Below, piece by piece: positions 32,312-41,478 of a stretch of 64,000 nucleotides of DNA. Positions within the stretch are counted from its first letter, which is position 1. Every line of letters begins with the position of its first letter. Source of the stretch: Marinobacter salarius (lineage in GTDB: Bacteria > Pseudomonadota > Gammaproteobacteria > Pseudomonadales > Oleiphilaceae); assembly GCF_032922745.1 (NCBI RefSeq), contig NZ_CP136693.1:186001-250000 (forward strand). Direction: 5' to 3'. The position numbers and the translations under genes were made by a program. The notes under the pieces are model-generated. The model was not told the DNA's origin and made no database searches. It was given only the letters and a program-made list of their open reading frames with translations.

Positions 32312-33400
32312 ATGAAAAAACTCATATTCAGTGCCTGCTTTGCACTGGCCGGTTTCCTGGGCCTATTGAACACCGCTCACGCCGAAGGCTTCACTCTCAA
32401 GAGTGACCCAAAGATCGCCATGCTCTATATCTCTCCGACCAATGACGGCGGCTGGACTCAGGCTTTTGATGAAGCCCGTCAGCGCCTGGAGGATGAACTG
32501 GACATCAAGATTCAGTACGTGGAAAGCGTTCCTGAATCTGCCTCGGCCATCCGGCCGGCCGTCGAGCGTTTTATCAAACGTGGCGCCAACATTATTATCG
32601 GTACCGCTTTCGGTTACTCCGATACATTCAAATCATTGTCTGAAGACTATCCGGACGTCGCCTTCCTGAACGGTTCTGGCACCACCAACGGCCCCAACCT
32701 GCTGTCTTACTACGGCCGTACCTACGAGAGCCAGTACCTTTGTGGCATGGCAGCCGGCGCAGCGTCTGAATCCGGCAAGCTCGGTTTCGTCGCTGCCAAC
32801 CCGTTCGGTGTTGTGAACTGGACCATCAATGCTTACGCCATGGGTGCCCGTGAAATGAACCCCGATGCAACCGTCACCGTGGTCTATACCGGCGCCTGGA
32901 ATGACCCCACCAAAGAGCGCTCCGCAACCAAGGCCCTGATCGATCAGGGCGCCGATGTCATCGGCCAGCACGTAGACACCCCGACACCGCAACTGGTTGC
33001 CCAGGAAAATGGCGTCTACGGCACAGGTCACCATCGTGATTTCCGCGAGTTCGCACCGAAGGCTACGGTTTGTTCGTCAGTCTGGGTCTGGGATCGCTTC
33101 CTGAAGAACGAACTGGAAAAAATCATCGCCGGCAACTGGGTACCAGCCCCCCATGGAGCGCTGCTGTCCATGAAAGAAGGCGGTACCGACATCGCCTGCT
33201 GTGGGCCGAACGTTGATGAGGAAGAAGAAGCCAAGATTATGGCGGCCCGCGAGAAGCTGATGAATGGTGAACTACAGGTCTATGCCGGCCCGCTGAAAGA
33301 CCAGAACGGCACCGTTCGCGCAGCAGAAGGCGAAGTCGTATCCGATGGCGCCCTGTGGCAGATGGACTGGTTTGTTGACGGAGTGATTACCCAGCAATGA
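32312..33400 (+). CDS. BMP-family (nucleoside-type) ABC substrate-binding protein
   Basis: A 362-residue periplasmic protein of the basic membrane protein (BMP/Med) family with a classical signal peptide (residues 1-24, ending AHA). There is no lipobox cysteine at the cleavage site. Mature segments include AMLYISPTNDGGWTQAFDEAR and GTAFGYSDTFKSLSEDYPDV. Family members bind purine nucleosides or related compounds. First of four importer genes (32312-36930). Confidence 0.9.
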   Translation: MKKLIFSACFALAGFLGLLNTAHAEGFTLKSDPKIAMLYISPTNDGGWTQAFDEARQRLEDELDIKIQYVESVPESASAIRPAVERFIKRGANIIIGTAFGYSDTFKSLSEDYPDVAFLNGSGTTNGPNLLSYYGRTYESQYLCGMAAGAASESGKLGFVAANPFGVVNWTINAYAMGAREMNPDATVTVVYTGAWNDPTKERSATKALIDQGADVIGQHVDTPTPQLVAQENGVYGTGHHRDFREFAPKATVCSSVWVWDRFLKNELEKIIAGNWVPAPHGALLSMKEGGTDIACCGPNVDEEEEAKIMAAREKLMNGELQVYAGPLKDQNGTVRAAEGEVVSDGALWQMDWFVDGVITQQ

Positions 33401-34917
33401 GTACACAGAACGCGATCCAGCTGAGCGGCGTCAGCAAGACCTTCGACGGTTTCAAGGCCCTGTCCGACGCTGACTTCACCGCCAGGTGGGGCGAAGTTCA
33501 CGCCCTGCTCGGCGAAAACGGAGCCGGCAAGTCGTCCCTGATGAACATCGTGGCCGGCCTCTATGGTCCCGAAGGCGGATCGCTGTTCATCGACGACAAC
33601 CCAGTAAAACTGAAAGGCCCGAAAGAAGCCGCCAAACTCGGCATCGGAATGGTTCACCAGCACTTCAAACTGGTGACTCCCTTCACCGTTGCCGAGAATA
33701 TCCTGCTGAACCTGGGTCATATCCAGGCCAGCGGGCTTTATCGGGAACGCCTACGCCGGGTGTCTGACGACATCCGTGCCATGGCCGAGCGCATCGGGTT
33801 CAGGATTGATCCCGACGCCCGCATTGATCAACTCTCCATCGCAGAACAGCAACGCGTGGAAATTCTTAAAGTACTTCTGGCCGGCGCCAAGATACTGATT
33901 CTGGATGAGCCTACCGCCGTGCTTACCGAAGAAGAAGCCGAAAACCTGCTCACGACCGTGCGGGGATTCGCCCATGAGGGCGCTGCTGTCATCCTTGTAA
34001 CCCACAAAATGAACGACGTGCTGCGCTATGCCGATCAGGTCACCATTATGCGTTCGGGCCGAACCATCAAAAGCCTGAAGCCGGATTCGGTATCCGTGGA
34101 TGAACTGGTGAAGCTGACCGTCGGCGAATCAGCACCGGAGCAGAGGATTCCTGTAGAGGAACGGACATCTGGTGAGCCTTATTTGAACGTCAAGGGTCTC
34201 ACCAGCACCGGTGACCACCGGGCCCTGAATGGCCTGGACCTGACCCTGAACAAGGGGGAAATATACGGTATCGCCGGCGTCGGCGGGAACGGCCAGAGCG
34301 AACTGGCCAACGCCCTGATGGGCATTCCAGAGGGTGTCGAAGGCACCATGGAGCTGATCGGCGAAGGCGATCTGGCCGACTTCGATGCAGCCCGGCGCCG
34401 CGCCATCGGCGTCGCCGCCATCCCTGCAGACCGTTATGGTTCTGCTCTTGCCGGCCCGCTCTCTATCGCTGACAACTTTGCCTTGGGCGACATCCATTCC
34501 GGACGATATGGCCCGTTCTGGTATCTCAAAACCGGAGCCATCGAAGCAGACGCGGCGGAAGCCGTTCGACAATTCGATGTCCAGGGTGTTCGTTCGCTGA
34601 AACAGAAATCGGCACTGCTCTCCGGAGGGAACGCACAAAAGCTGGTCATCGCCCGGGAGTTCAGTCATCCCCCTAAACTTGTCCTCGCCCACAGCCCCAG
34701 CCGGGGCCTCGACGTCAAAGCGACCGAAGCTGTCAGGAAACGGCTGCGTGCAGCCCGGGATAATGGCGCAGCGGTTCTCCTTATCAGTGAGGATCTGGAC
34801 GAAGTCATGGCCATGGCCGACCGGATAGGCGTCATGTCCGCTGGACGTATCGTGAACGAGTTTTCACAGCCTGCCGATCGTCAGGCCATTGGCCAAGCAA
34901 TGGTGAACCATGTCTGA
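33397..34917 (+). CDS. BMP-type ABC importer ATPase (two ABC domains)
   Basis: A 506-residue double ATPase. Domain 1 has Walker A GENGAGKSS, signature LSIAEQQRVEI and Walker B ILILDEPTAVLT. Domain 2 has the degenerate Walker A GVGGNGQSE and signature LLSGGNAQKLVIARE, with the Walker B stretch VLAHSPSRGLDV, where the usual acidic Glu-Pro is replaced by Ser-Pro. The degenerate second site is normal for this family. Overlaps the binding-protein gene by 4 nt and the next permease by 8 nt. Confidence 0.92.
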   Translation: MSTQNAIQLSGVSKTFDGFKALSDADFTARWGEVHALLGENGAGKSSLMNIVAGLYGPEGGSLFIDDNPVKLKGPKEAAKLGIGMVHQHFKLVTPFTVAENILLNLGHIQASGLYRERLRRVSDDIRAMAERIGFRIDPDARIDQLSIAEQQRVEILKVLLAGAKILILDEPTAVLTEEEAENLLTTVRGFAHEGAAVILVTHKMNDVLRYADQVTIMRSGRTIKSLKPDSVSVDELVKLTVGESAPEQRIPVEERTSGEPYLNVKGLTSTGDHRALNGLDLTLNKGEIYGIAGVGGNGQSELANALMGIPEGVEGTMELIGEGDLADFDAARRRAIGVAAIPADRYGSALAGPLSIADNFALGDIHSGRYGPFWYLKTGAIEADAAEAVRQFDVQGVRSLKQKSALLSGGNAQKLVIAREFSHPPKLVLAHSPSRGLDVKATEAVRKRLRAARDNGAAVLLISEDLDEVMAMADRIGVMSAGRIVNEFSQPADRQAIGQAMVNHV

Positions 34918-36001
34918 ATTTGCATTACAACGCCCGCTCATAAAGCGCAGATATACCCTGGAAGTCCGCCAGCAGATGGCCTGGCACTGGCAGGCACTGA
35001 TTCTGGCCGGGTCCATGATCCTAGGCCTGCTGATTTCCGGCACCATCCTCGTGGTCGCGGGAGTTCCGGCAGGCGAACTGCTGAACGAGTTTGTGATCCT
35101 CACTCTGTTTGATAGCCAGAGCCTGACATCGGTGCTCTTTCAGGCCTCACCGCTGATTATGGTGGGCCTGGCTGGTTGCCTGGCGTTCCGGGCCAAGTTC
35201 TGGAACCTCGGCCTGGAAGGCCAGATGATCTTCGGGGCCATTGGCGCCACTGCCATCACCATGTGGGACATCGGTGCTCCGGGCATGCGTCTTCCACTGA
35301 TGATCGCCGCCGCCATGGCCTGCGGATTATTGTGGGCGGTTGCCCCGGTACTTCTTCGGCTCAAGCTTCAGGTTAATGAAATTGTTTCGACCCTGATGCT
35401 CAATTACATTGCGATTAACGTATTGCTGCACCTGATGTACGGGGCCTGGAAAGACCCCAAAGACGCGTTCCCATACTCTCCCAAGTATGAAAGCTTCGAG
35501 CTTCTGCCGGAGTTGGGAAATGGCCTCAGCCTGTCGATCCCCATCGCCATTGTCATTGCCCTACTCGTACTCTGGTTCGTCAACATCTCCCGCGCCGGTC
35601 TCTATCTACGGTTCGTGGACAAGAGCCCGAAAGTCGCCAGTGCCGTTGGGGTTCCTGTTGCCAAAACCATCCTGATGGCAGTGCTCTTTTCCGGCGCCCT
35701 GGCGGGACTGGCTGGCCTTATGGTCGCCGCGGGCCAGGAGGGTCGCCTCACACATTCCTTCTACGTGGGCTATGGGTTTTCAGGCATTCTGATCGCGTTT
35801 CTGGCCCGAAATAATCCCATTGCGGCCACCTGCGCCGCGTTGCTGATTGCCACCCTGTTCGTTGCGGGTAGAAGCCTTCAGGTGTTCTATCAAATCCCGT
35901 TTGCCATGGTGCAACTGATCCAGGCCGTACTGGTGATCTGCGTCGCCTCTTCAGATTTCTTTATTCGACATCGTATTCGCCGCGTGCAAGGGGAAGACTG
36001 A
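34910..36001 (+). CDS. BMP-type ABC importer permease 1
   Basis: A 363-residue permease with about nine helices, of the BPD_transp_2 family used with BMP binding proteins. Conserved stretches FRAKFWNLGLEGQMIFGA and VNEIVSTLMLNYIAIN are typical of the first, longer permease of nucleoside importers. Translationally coupled to the ATPase gene. Confidence 0.9.
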   Translation: MSEFALQRPLIKRRYTLEVRQQMAWHWQALILAGSMILGLLISGTILVVAGVPAGELLNEFVILTLFDSQSLTSVLFQASPLIMVGLAGCLAFRAKFWNLGLEGQMIFGAIGATAITMWDIGAPGMRLPLMIAAAMACGLLWAVAPVLLRLKLQVNEIVSTLMLNYIAINVLLHLMYGAWKDPKDAFPYSPKYESFELLPELGNGLSLSIPIAIVIALLVLWFVNISRAGLYLRFVDKSPKVASAVGVPVAKTILMAVLFSGALAGLAGLMVAAGQEGRLTHSFYVGYGFSGILIAFLARNNPIAATCAALLIATLFVAGRSLQVFYQIPFAMVQLIQAVLVICVASSDFFIRHRIRRVQGED

Positions 36002-36003
36002 TC

Positions 36004-36930
36004 ATGGACCTGATTACGAGCTGGATGGGTAACATCCCTGAGTTTGCCGTGCCTTTTGCCCTCGCGGCTCTGGGACTGATCATCACCGAGAAATCCGGTG
36101 TTCTGGCACTGGGTGCCGAGGGGCTGATGCTTGTTGGGGCCGTTGCCGGGATAGGTGCCTACCTGACCTTCGAACACACCGCGCTCGCGCTGATCATGGC
36201 CATGTTTGCCGCCAGCGTGGTTTCCCTGCTGTTTGCCCTGATGGTTCTGGTCATGCGCATGAACCAGGTAATCTCGGGTCTGGTACTGGTGTTCTTCTGC
36301 CAGGGACTGACAACCCTGACCGGAACACTGATGGGCTGGACCAACCAGCCTGTGCCCGGACTGGAGACCATCGCATTCTGGCCACTCTCCGAGTTGCCCT
36401 ACCTGGGCCGGTTTTTCATTCAGAATCCCGTGGTCTATCTAATCCCTGTGATTTTTCTGGTTTCCGTCTGGGCCCTCAATCGCACTACGCCCGGACTGCG
36501 CATGCGCGCCGTTGGCGAAAATCCACAGGCAGCGGACGCTGCCGGCATCCCGGTACTGAGCTACCGGTTGGCGGCCATTGTGATCGGCGCCGCGTTGATT
36601 GGTCTGGCCGGTGCATTCATTGCCGTTCTGAGCACCAAACTCTGGATTTCAAACATGACCGCAGGCAGGGGATGGATTGCCGTCGCACTGGTTATTTTCG
36701 CTCGCTGGTCACCCTGGAAAGCACTGGCCGGGGCCATTCTGTTCGGCTGCATTGAAGCACTAATTCCTCAGTTGGCCGCTTCCGGCATCAAGCTATCGCA
36801 ATACTTTGTGTTCATGGCCCCTTACGCCATCACCCTCGGTGTCATGATCTGGGTGGCCGCATCAAAAAGGGACAGCAACAGTCAGCCCGGCGCCCTGGGG
36901 GCACCCTTTATCCGGGAAGAGCGCACCTGA
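36004..36930 (+). CDS. BMP-type ABC importer permease 2
   Basis: A 308-residue permease with eight or so helices. The LIITEKSGVLALGAEGLMLVG motif near the N-terminus and TPGLRMRAVGENPQAADAAG in the middle are hallmarks of the shorter partner permease. It starts 2 nt after permease 1, which completes the importer. Confidence 0.9.
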   Translation: MDLITSWMGNIPEFAVPFALAALGLIITEKSGVLALGAEGLMLVGAVAGIGAYLTFEHTALALIMAMFAASVVSLLFALMVLVMRMNQVISGLVLVFFCQGLTTLTGTLMGWTNQPVPGLETIAFWPLSELPYLGRFFIQNPVVYLIPVIFLVSVWALNRTTPGLRMRAVGENPQAADAAGIPVLSYRLAAIVIGAALIGLAGAFIAVLSTKLWISNMTAGRGWIAVALVIFARWSPWKALAGAILFGCIEALIPQLAASGIKLSQYFVFMAPYAITLGVMIWVAASKRDSNSQPGALGAPFIREERT

Positions 36931-36973
36931 TCCGGCGCAGAACAGACACCCTACCGATCACCAGGAGAGTACC

Positions 36974-37759
36974 TTGAGCAAGACTCTGTTTATCACCGGT
37001 GCAACCTCCGGCTTTGGCGCCGCCACGGCCCGGCGGTTTGCCGCCGACGGCTGGTCCATTGTTATCTGCGGCCGCCGGGAAGAACGCCTTTACGCTCTGG
37101 CCGATGAGCTTGGATGCCTGACACCGGTGCATCCTCTGAAACTGGATGTCCAGGACGCCGAAGCGGTGACACAGGCGATCGCCTCGCTGCCTTCAGGCTT
37201 TCGTCGGATTCATACCCTGGTCAACAACGCCGGCCTGGCACTGGCACCGGCTGCCATGCAGGATGTTCAGCTTGCCGACCTGCACACCATGATCAACACC
37301 AACATTACCGGGGTGGTCAATGTGACCCATGCCCTGCTGCCCACACTGATTGAGACCGGGGCCGGCACCAACATCATCAACATCGGCTCCACTGCCGGTG
37401 AGTGGCCGTATCCTGGCAGCCATGTATACGGTGCCAGCAAGGCGTTTATCAAACAGTTCTCCTACAACCTCCGCTGTGACCTCCTGGGCACCGGGGTGCG
37501 CGTCACCGATCTGGCACCCGGCATTGCCGAAACCGAGTTTTCGGTAGTTCGTAACAGCGGCAACAAGGCCGCAGCAAATTCTGTTTACGAGGGAACCGTG
37601 CCGTTGTCTGCCGAAGACATTGCCGAGCAGATTGCCCACATCGCCAACCTGCCCGACCACATCAATATCAATCGTGTGGAAATGGTACCGGTACGGCAAG
37701 CCTGGGGGCCCTATGCCATTCATCGCGAACAGAGCCCGAGCCACGAACAGGACGCCTGA
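36974..37759 (+). CDS. YdfG-like short-chain dehydrogenase (3-hydroxy acid/malonic semialdehyde type)
   Basis: A 261-residue SDR enzyme. The cofactor loop is TGATSGFG, followed by NNAGLAL, the catalytic Ser in NIGSTAGEWPY and Tyr/Lys in VYGASKAF. The C-terminal segment HININRVEMVPVRQAW matches E. coli YdfG, which reduces malonic semialdehyde and 3-hydroxy acids with NADP(H). In E. coli YdfG can stand in for RutE, so a role in clearing malonic-semialdehyde-like products fits. The start is TTG at 36974, 4 nt after GGAGAGT. It follows permease 2 by 43 nt. Confidence 0.85.
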   Translation: MSKTLFITGATSGFGAATARRFAADGWSIVICGRREERLYALADELGCLTPVHPLKLDVQDAEAVTQAIASLPSGFRRIHTLVNNAGLALAPAAMQDVQLADLHTMINTNITGVVNVTHALLPTLIETGAGTNIINIGSTAGEWPYPGSHVYGASKAFIKQFSYNLRCDLLGTGVRVTDLAPGIAETEFSVVRNSGNKAAANSVYEGTVPLSAEDIAEQIAHIANLPDHININRVEMVPVRQAWGPYAIHREQSPSHEQDA

Positions 37760-37761
37760 AC

Positions 37762-38403
37762 ATGCCGAAACTCAGATATGCCTGGCCGGTCGTCACGGGT
37801 CGTACCGCCCTGATTGTGGTGGACATGCAGCGAGTCTTCTGTGAGCCCGAGGGAGATCTTTACGTTCCATCGACCACAGCAATCACGCCACGAATTCAGC
37901 AACTGGCCGACGTTTGCCGGAAGAACGGAGTCCCCGTTATCTATCTGCGTCACATCGTTCGCGGTGACGGCACTGACACCGGGCGCATGAGCGATATGTA
38001 TCCGGATGTCGACGAGGTTCTGGCGCGTGACAATCCCATGGTTGAGATTATCGAGCAGCTTGCGCCGCTGACCGGAGATGTGGTGGTGGACAAACTCTTC
38101 TACAGCGGCTTTCACGGCACCGACCTGGACACCATACTACGTTCCCGGGATGTGGATACCCTGATCGTTTGTGGCACCGTCACCAATGTTTGCTGTGACA
38201 CCACCATTCGCGACGCCGTTCACCGGGAATACAAGGTTATCGCGCTGAGCGATGCCAGCGCCGCCATGCCCTATCCCGATCTTGGCTGGGGGGCCGTTAC
38301 TGCAGACGAGGTTCAAAAGGTCGCCCTGACCACCTTTGCCTACGAATTCGGTGAGGTGACAAGCACGGACGATATTGTGCAGAGGCTGCAGAGCCGGGAG
38401 TAA
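37762..38403 (+). CDS. Isochorismatase-family cysteine hydrolase (RutB-like paralogue)
   Basis: A 213-residue cysteine hydrolase with triad Asp21 (VVDMQRVF), Lys111 (VDKLFYSGF) and Cys144 (TNVCCDTT). The spacing and the KxFYSGFxGT segment resemble RutB and N-carbamoyl amidases, so an amide or ureido bond is the likely target. It is shorter than RutB at both ends. Last gene of the 30881-38403 operon, 2 nt after the reductase gene. It may release carbamate or ammonia from the oxidised, ring-opened product. Confidence 0.82.
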   Translation: MPKLRYAWPVVTGRTALIVVDMQRVFCEPEGDLYVPSTTAITPRIQQLADVCRKNGVPVIYLRHIVRGDGTDTGRMSDMYPDVDEVLARDNPMVEIIEQLAPLTGDVVVDKLFYSGFHGTDLDTILRSRDVDTLIVCGTVTNVCCDTTIRDAVHREYKVIALSDASAAMPYPDLGWGAVTADEVQKVALTTFAYEFGEVTSTDDIVQRLQSRE

Positions 38404-38411
38404 CTCCCGGC
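38393..38411. terminator. Hairpin spanning the hydrolase stop codon
   Basis: GCCGGGAG (38393-38400) and CTCCCGGC (38404-38411) form an 8-bp stem with the TAA stop as its loop. No T-run follows, so it may be a weak terminator or a 3'-end stabiliser. It lies between convergent operons. Confidence 0.5.
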
Positions 38412-38429
38412 CCGTCAGGACATCAAATC

Positions 38430-38645
38430 AGAGACTACTCCTGACCGGACTCATACTTGCGCTCGGGAGGGTCGAAACCAAAGTCCCGGCCGTCCACCAG
38501 ATCCATCACCGGAGACTGCCGACGGTCTTTCCCCACCAGCTCACATACCCGGCGGGTCTGGGCTTACAGATGCAAACCTGGCACGGTTCCCGGATGGCTG
38601 GAAGGTTGTCGCTGCCCACGTCAGCGTGATGCGGACAGCATCCTG
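38430..38645 (-). pseudogene. Possible coding remnant between convergent operons
   Basis: Read leftwards from about 38570 a frame ends RRVCELVGKDRRQSPVMDLV, then DGRDFGFDPPERKYESGQE and a stop (near 38433). It looks like a genuine protein C-terminus, but a TAA occurs six codons before the first Arg and the upstream reading is in another frame. I do not recognise the protein. It could be the decayed 3' end of a gene once following the oxygenase at 38647. Confidence 0.3.
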
Positions 38646-38646
38646 A

Positions 38647-39594
38647 TCACTCCGGTTCCCGGTGGTCGTACGTTGCGTTCAACCGTGACGCAAGATAATC
38701 CGCACAGGTAATCGGCTGATACTTTGGCGCCTGGTCCGGTACGACATCCCGGGGATCCACAACCGAGTCCGGGTTTACTTCCAGAAAGTACGCGATAGAG
38801 TACCGCTCCTGCGCAGGCGGCCTGACCCGGTGCGGGGTGGAGACGTAAACGTCGTTACTCCAGCGCATCAGACAATCACCGATGTTACAGACAAAGGCTC
38901 CCGGCACGTGGGGGGCCTGAATCCACTCGCCCTGTCGGTTCAGCACTTCCAGCCCGGCAACCTTGTCTGTCGCCAAAATGGTGATGTTGCCGTAATCACT
39001 GTGGGTTCCAGCACCACCGTCTTCCCGGGTGTTGGTGCCGGCGCTCGGTGGATAGCGCAGCATGCGCAGGGTGGCAATCGGCGATGACAGATGCCGGGCA
39101 AAAAACTCTTCATCCAGCCCCAGATCCATACTGAAACCACGATGAATAGTTCTTCCCAGCTCCAGGCAGTGGTTGAAATAGTCCAGTGCACGCTGACGCC
39201 AGCCGTCGATCGGGGGCCAGAAGTTGACGCCGCGAAACGGTTTTCCTGCCAGGACATCCGGGTGATCCTCCGGAAAGTCCGTTCCGATATTGAAGGCTTC
39301 CTTCATATCCGCACCAGACTCCGGATTCAGCTTCTCATCCGCCATCGCCACGTATCCGCGGTTGTGGGGCGAGCGCTTGATCGACAGCACTTCTTTCTCG
39401 GCGATCGGCAGCGCAAAGAGTTCCTTTGCCAGGGTAAACGCATCCTCGCAGACCGCCTGGGGGATTCCGTGATCCGTAGCGTAGAAAAAGCCGACTTCCC
39501 TGCAGGCCCGCCCCAGCTCAGCGGCGGTGGCCCGACGCTGAGCCGGGACGTCGCTGCGCAGGCCGGCCAGGGAAATAATGGGTAATGCAGACAT
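38647..39594 (-). CDS. Isopenicillin N synthase-like 2OG-Fe(II) oxygenase (copy 4)
   Basis: About 315 residues. Metal ligands lie in GTHSDYGN (His, Asp; Ser replaces the usual Thr) and STPHRVRP (distal His); the 2OG Arg/Ser is in ERYSIAYF. The ATG at 39594 follows AGGAGATC and precedes SALPIISLAGL, the usual family start; longer readings overlap the amidohydrolase gene. It is the last gene of the long leftward operon that begins with the second RutR-like regulator, so it is tied to allantoin and purine breakdown genes. The substrate is unknown. Confidence 0.85.
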   Translation of the reverse strand: MSALPIISLAGLRSDVPAQRRATAAELGRACREVGFFYATDHGIPQAVCEDAFTLAKELFALPIAEKEVLSIKRSPHNRGYVAMADEKLNPESGADMKEAFNIGTDFPEDHPDVLAGKPFRGVNFWPPIDGWRQRALDYFNHCLELGRTIHRGFSMDLGLDEEFFARHLSSPIATLRMLRYPPSAGTNTREDGGAGTHSDYGNITILATDKVAGLEVLNRQGEWIQAPHVPGAFVCNIGDCLMRWSNDVYVSTPHRVRPPAQERYSIAYFLEVNPDSVVDPRDVVPDQAPKYQPITCADYLASRLNATYDHREPE

Positions 39595-39619
39595 CGTGAT
39601 CTCCTGAATATGCTCGCTG

Positions 39620-40966
39620 TCAGACCATGGACATTCGTGTGTGGGCCAGTTTCCGACAGGCCTCATGCAGAGCAAGCCCCTGCCGCTGGGCATCGGCAAT
39701 GACCGCCTGCTGGCTGACCTGCACCGCTTCACCACGGCGAAGCAACTGCCGCCCGTCCACCCAGACACCGGACACATTGCCCGGACCGGCCGCAAACACC
39801 AGGTTCCAGATCAGGTTTCCTCCCTGCTCGTTCACCGACACCGGTGCCATATTGGCGCCACCCAGATCCAGCAACAGCAAATCGGCTTTCTTGCCCACTT
39901 CAAGGGAGCCGATTTCCCGATCCAGGCCCAGTGCCCTGGCTCCGTTGATCGTTGCCATCCTCAGAATCTGCTCGGCAGGAAGTACCGTGGCATCCAGCCG
40001 CGTTGCCTTCTGAATCAGGGAGGCAAACTTCATCTCCTCAAACAGGCTGAGGCTGTTGTTACAGACCGGCCCATCGGTACCCAGGCCCACGGTGACACCT
40101 GCCGCCAGCATTTCCGGCACACGGGCCACACCGCTGGCCAGTTTGGCGTTACTTACCGGACAGTGAGCGATGCTGGTGCCGGTATCCGCCACCCGGGCGA
40201 TCTCCTCATTATTGAGCCACACGCAGTGGGCCAGCAGGGTCCGCTCCCCAAGAATGCCGTAGTGATCCAGCATCGCCAGGGATCGACGGCCAAACTCGGC
40301 CGTGACTGCCTGCTCTTCTTCCTTCTGCTCACTGCAGTGGGTATGGATGCCCACGCCATACTCACGACTTAATCGGGCGGCGTCCCGGTAGGCATCTTCC
40401 GTGCAGTAAAACAGATGTTCCAGCCCCATCCAGACACGAATGCGGCCATTCTGGCTTTCATGGTGAGACCGGATCAGTTGCCGGTTCTCCTCCCGGGTCG
40501 AGAAGAAATCCTTGCCGGGCCGGTCGGCCACATATGGTGCCAACTGCACCCGCAGCCCTAGGTCAGCCGCAGCGTCGGCGCAGCGATCCATGTACCGGAA
40601 CATATCCATCACGCAGGTAATGCCGGACTGCAGAGCCTCGAGGTAGCAGAGGCGGGCGGAATGGTAAGCGTACTCCTCGGTCATGGCCCGGTGTTCCAGT
40701 TGGTACCAGGGCAACCAGTCCATCAGAGGCATGTTTTCGGTCACACCACGCATCAGGCTGGAGTGGGAATGACAGTCGATCAGGCCGGGCAGCAAGGCGT
40801 GGCCGCCGGCATCGATCACCTCTACGCCTTCCGGGATAGTCACTTCCCTGACATCGCCAACCTGGCGAATCATCCCGTCTTCGACCACCAGTGCACCATC
40901 GGCAATCACCCGATTGTCCGGGTCCACAGTGAAGATCGCGGCGTGACGGATTGCAAAACTGGACAT
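39620..40966 (-). CDS. COG0402 amidohydrolase (TRZ/ATZ type), nucleobase deaminase candidate
   Basis: A 448-residue metal-dependent hydrolase. The motifs are DCHSHSSLM (His-x-His near residue 65), HTHCSEQKEEEQ, HCVWLNNEE and the acid in LGTDGPVCNNS. The residues around the first motif differ from the two other COG0402 proteins in the window, so a different ring is likely. Relatives include 5-methylthioadenosine/S-adenosylhomocysteine deaminases and triazine hydrolases. It sits between the molybdenum hydroxylase and an oxygenase in the allantoin operon; deamination of an oxidised purine is a fair guess. Confidence 0.75.
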   Translation of the reverse strand: MSSFAIRHAAIFTVDPDNRVIADGALVVEDGMIRQVGDVREVTIPEGVEVIDAGGHALLPGLIDCHSHSSLMRGVTENMPLMDWLPWYQLEHRAMTEEYAYHSARLCYLEALQSGITCVMDMFRYMDRCADAAADLGLRVQLAPYVADRPGKDFFSTREENRQLIRSHHESQNGRIRVWMGLEHLFYCTEDAYRDAARLSREYGVGIHTHCSEQKEEEQAVTAEFGRRSLAMLDHYGILGERTLLAHCVWLNNEEIARVADTGTSIAHCPVSNAKLASGVARVPEMLAAGVTVGLGTDGPVCNNSLSLFEEMKFASLIQKATRLDATVLPAEQILRMATINGARALGLDREIGSLEVGKKADLLLLDLGGANMAPVSVNEQGGNLIWNLVFAAGPGNVSGVWVDGRQLLRRGEAVQVSQQAVIADAQRQGLALHEACRKLAHTRMSMV

Positions 40967-40974
40967 AGCTCCCC

Positions 40975-41478
40975 CTAGGTTTCAGAACTCGTCTCTGTGA
41001 GCACAGCAATGGCACGTTTCAGACCACCGTATCCGGTGCATCGGCATAGGTTGCCGGCCACCGCCTCTTCAAGATCAACGACATCACCGTTCTGCTGCTG
41101 ACGCAAACCTGAAACCAGCGATACCGCGACACCCGGCGTACAATAGCCACACTGCAACGCGCTTTCGGTCGCCAGGGCGTCTCTTACCTGAGCAAAATCA
41201 GAGGCTTCGGCCAAACCTTCAGCCGTTTCCACCGTGCATCCCGAGACCTGCCAGGCCATCACCAGACACCCGGGAACCGCCTGACCGTTCAACAACACCG
41301 TGCAGGCCCCGCACCGGCCGATACGGCAACCGGCCCGGGCAGAGGTGATCCGCCCGGAGCCCCTCAGGATGTCCAGCAACGTGGTTGCCGGCGATACCCA
41401 CTGTGAAATAACGTCGCCGTTCAGTTCAAACGTCACGTGTTCCGGCGCGCAGGGTTCCGGCTGAGTCTGTCTGGTCAT
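40975..41478 (-). CDS. Molybdenum hydroxylase [2Fe-2S] subunit
   Basis: About 167 residues. It carries both iron-sulfur clusters of a xanthine-dehydrogenase-type enzyme: the plant-type cluster CRIGRCGAC with a further Cys in VPGC, and the helical-domain cluster CGYCTPG with LCRCTGY. All eight cysteines are present. The start at 41478 follows AGAGGAA and overlaps the large-subunit stop by 4 nt. Third of three subunits in the order FAD, Mo, FeS. Confidence 0.9.
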   Translation of the reverse strand: MTRQTQPEPCAPEHVTFELNGDVISQWVSPATTLLDILRGSGRITSARAGCRIGRCGACTVLLNGQAVPGCLVMAWQVSGCTVETAEGLAEASDFAQVRDALATESALQCGYCTPGVAVSLVSGLRQQQNGDVVDLEEAVAGNLCRCTGYGGLKRAIAVLTETSSET

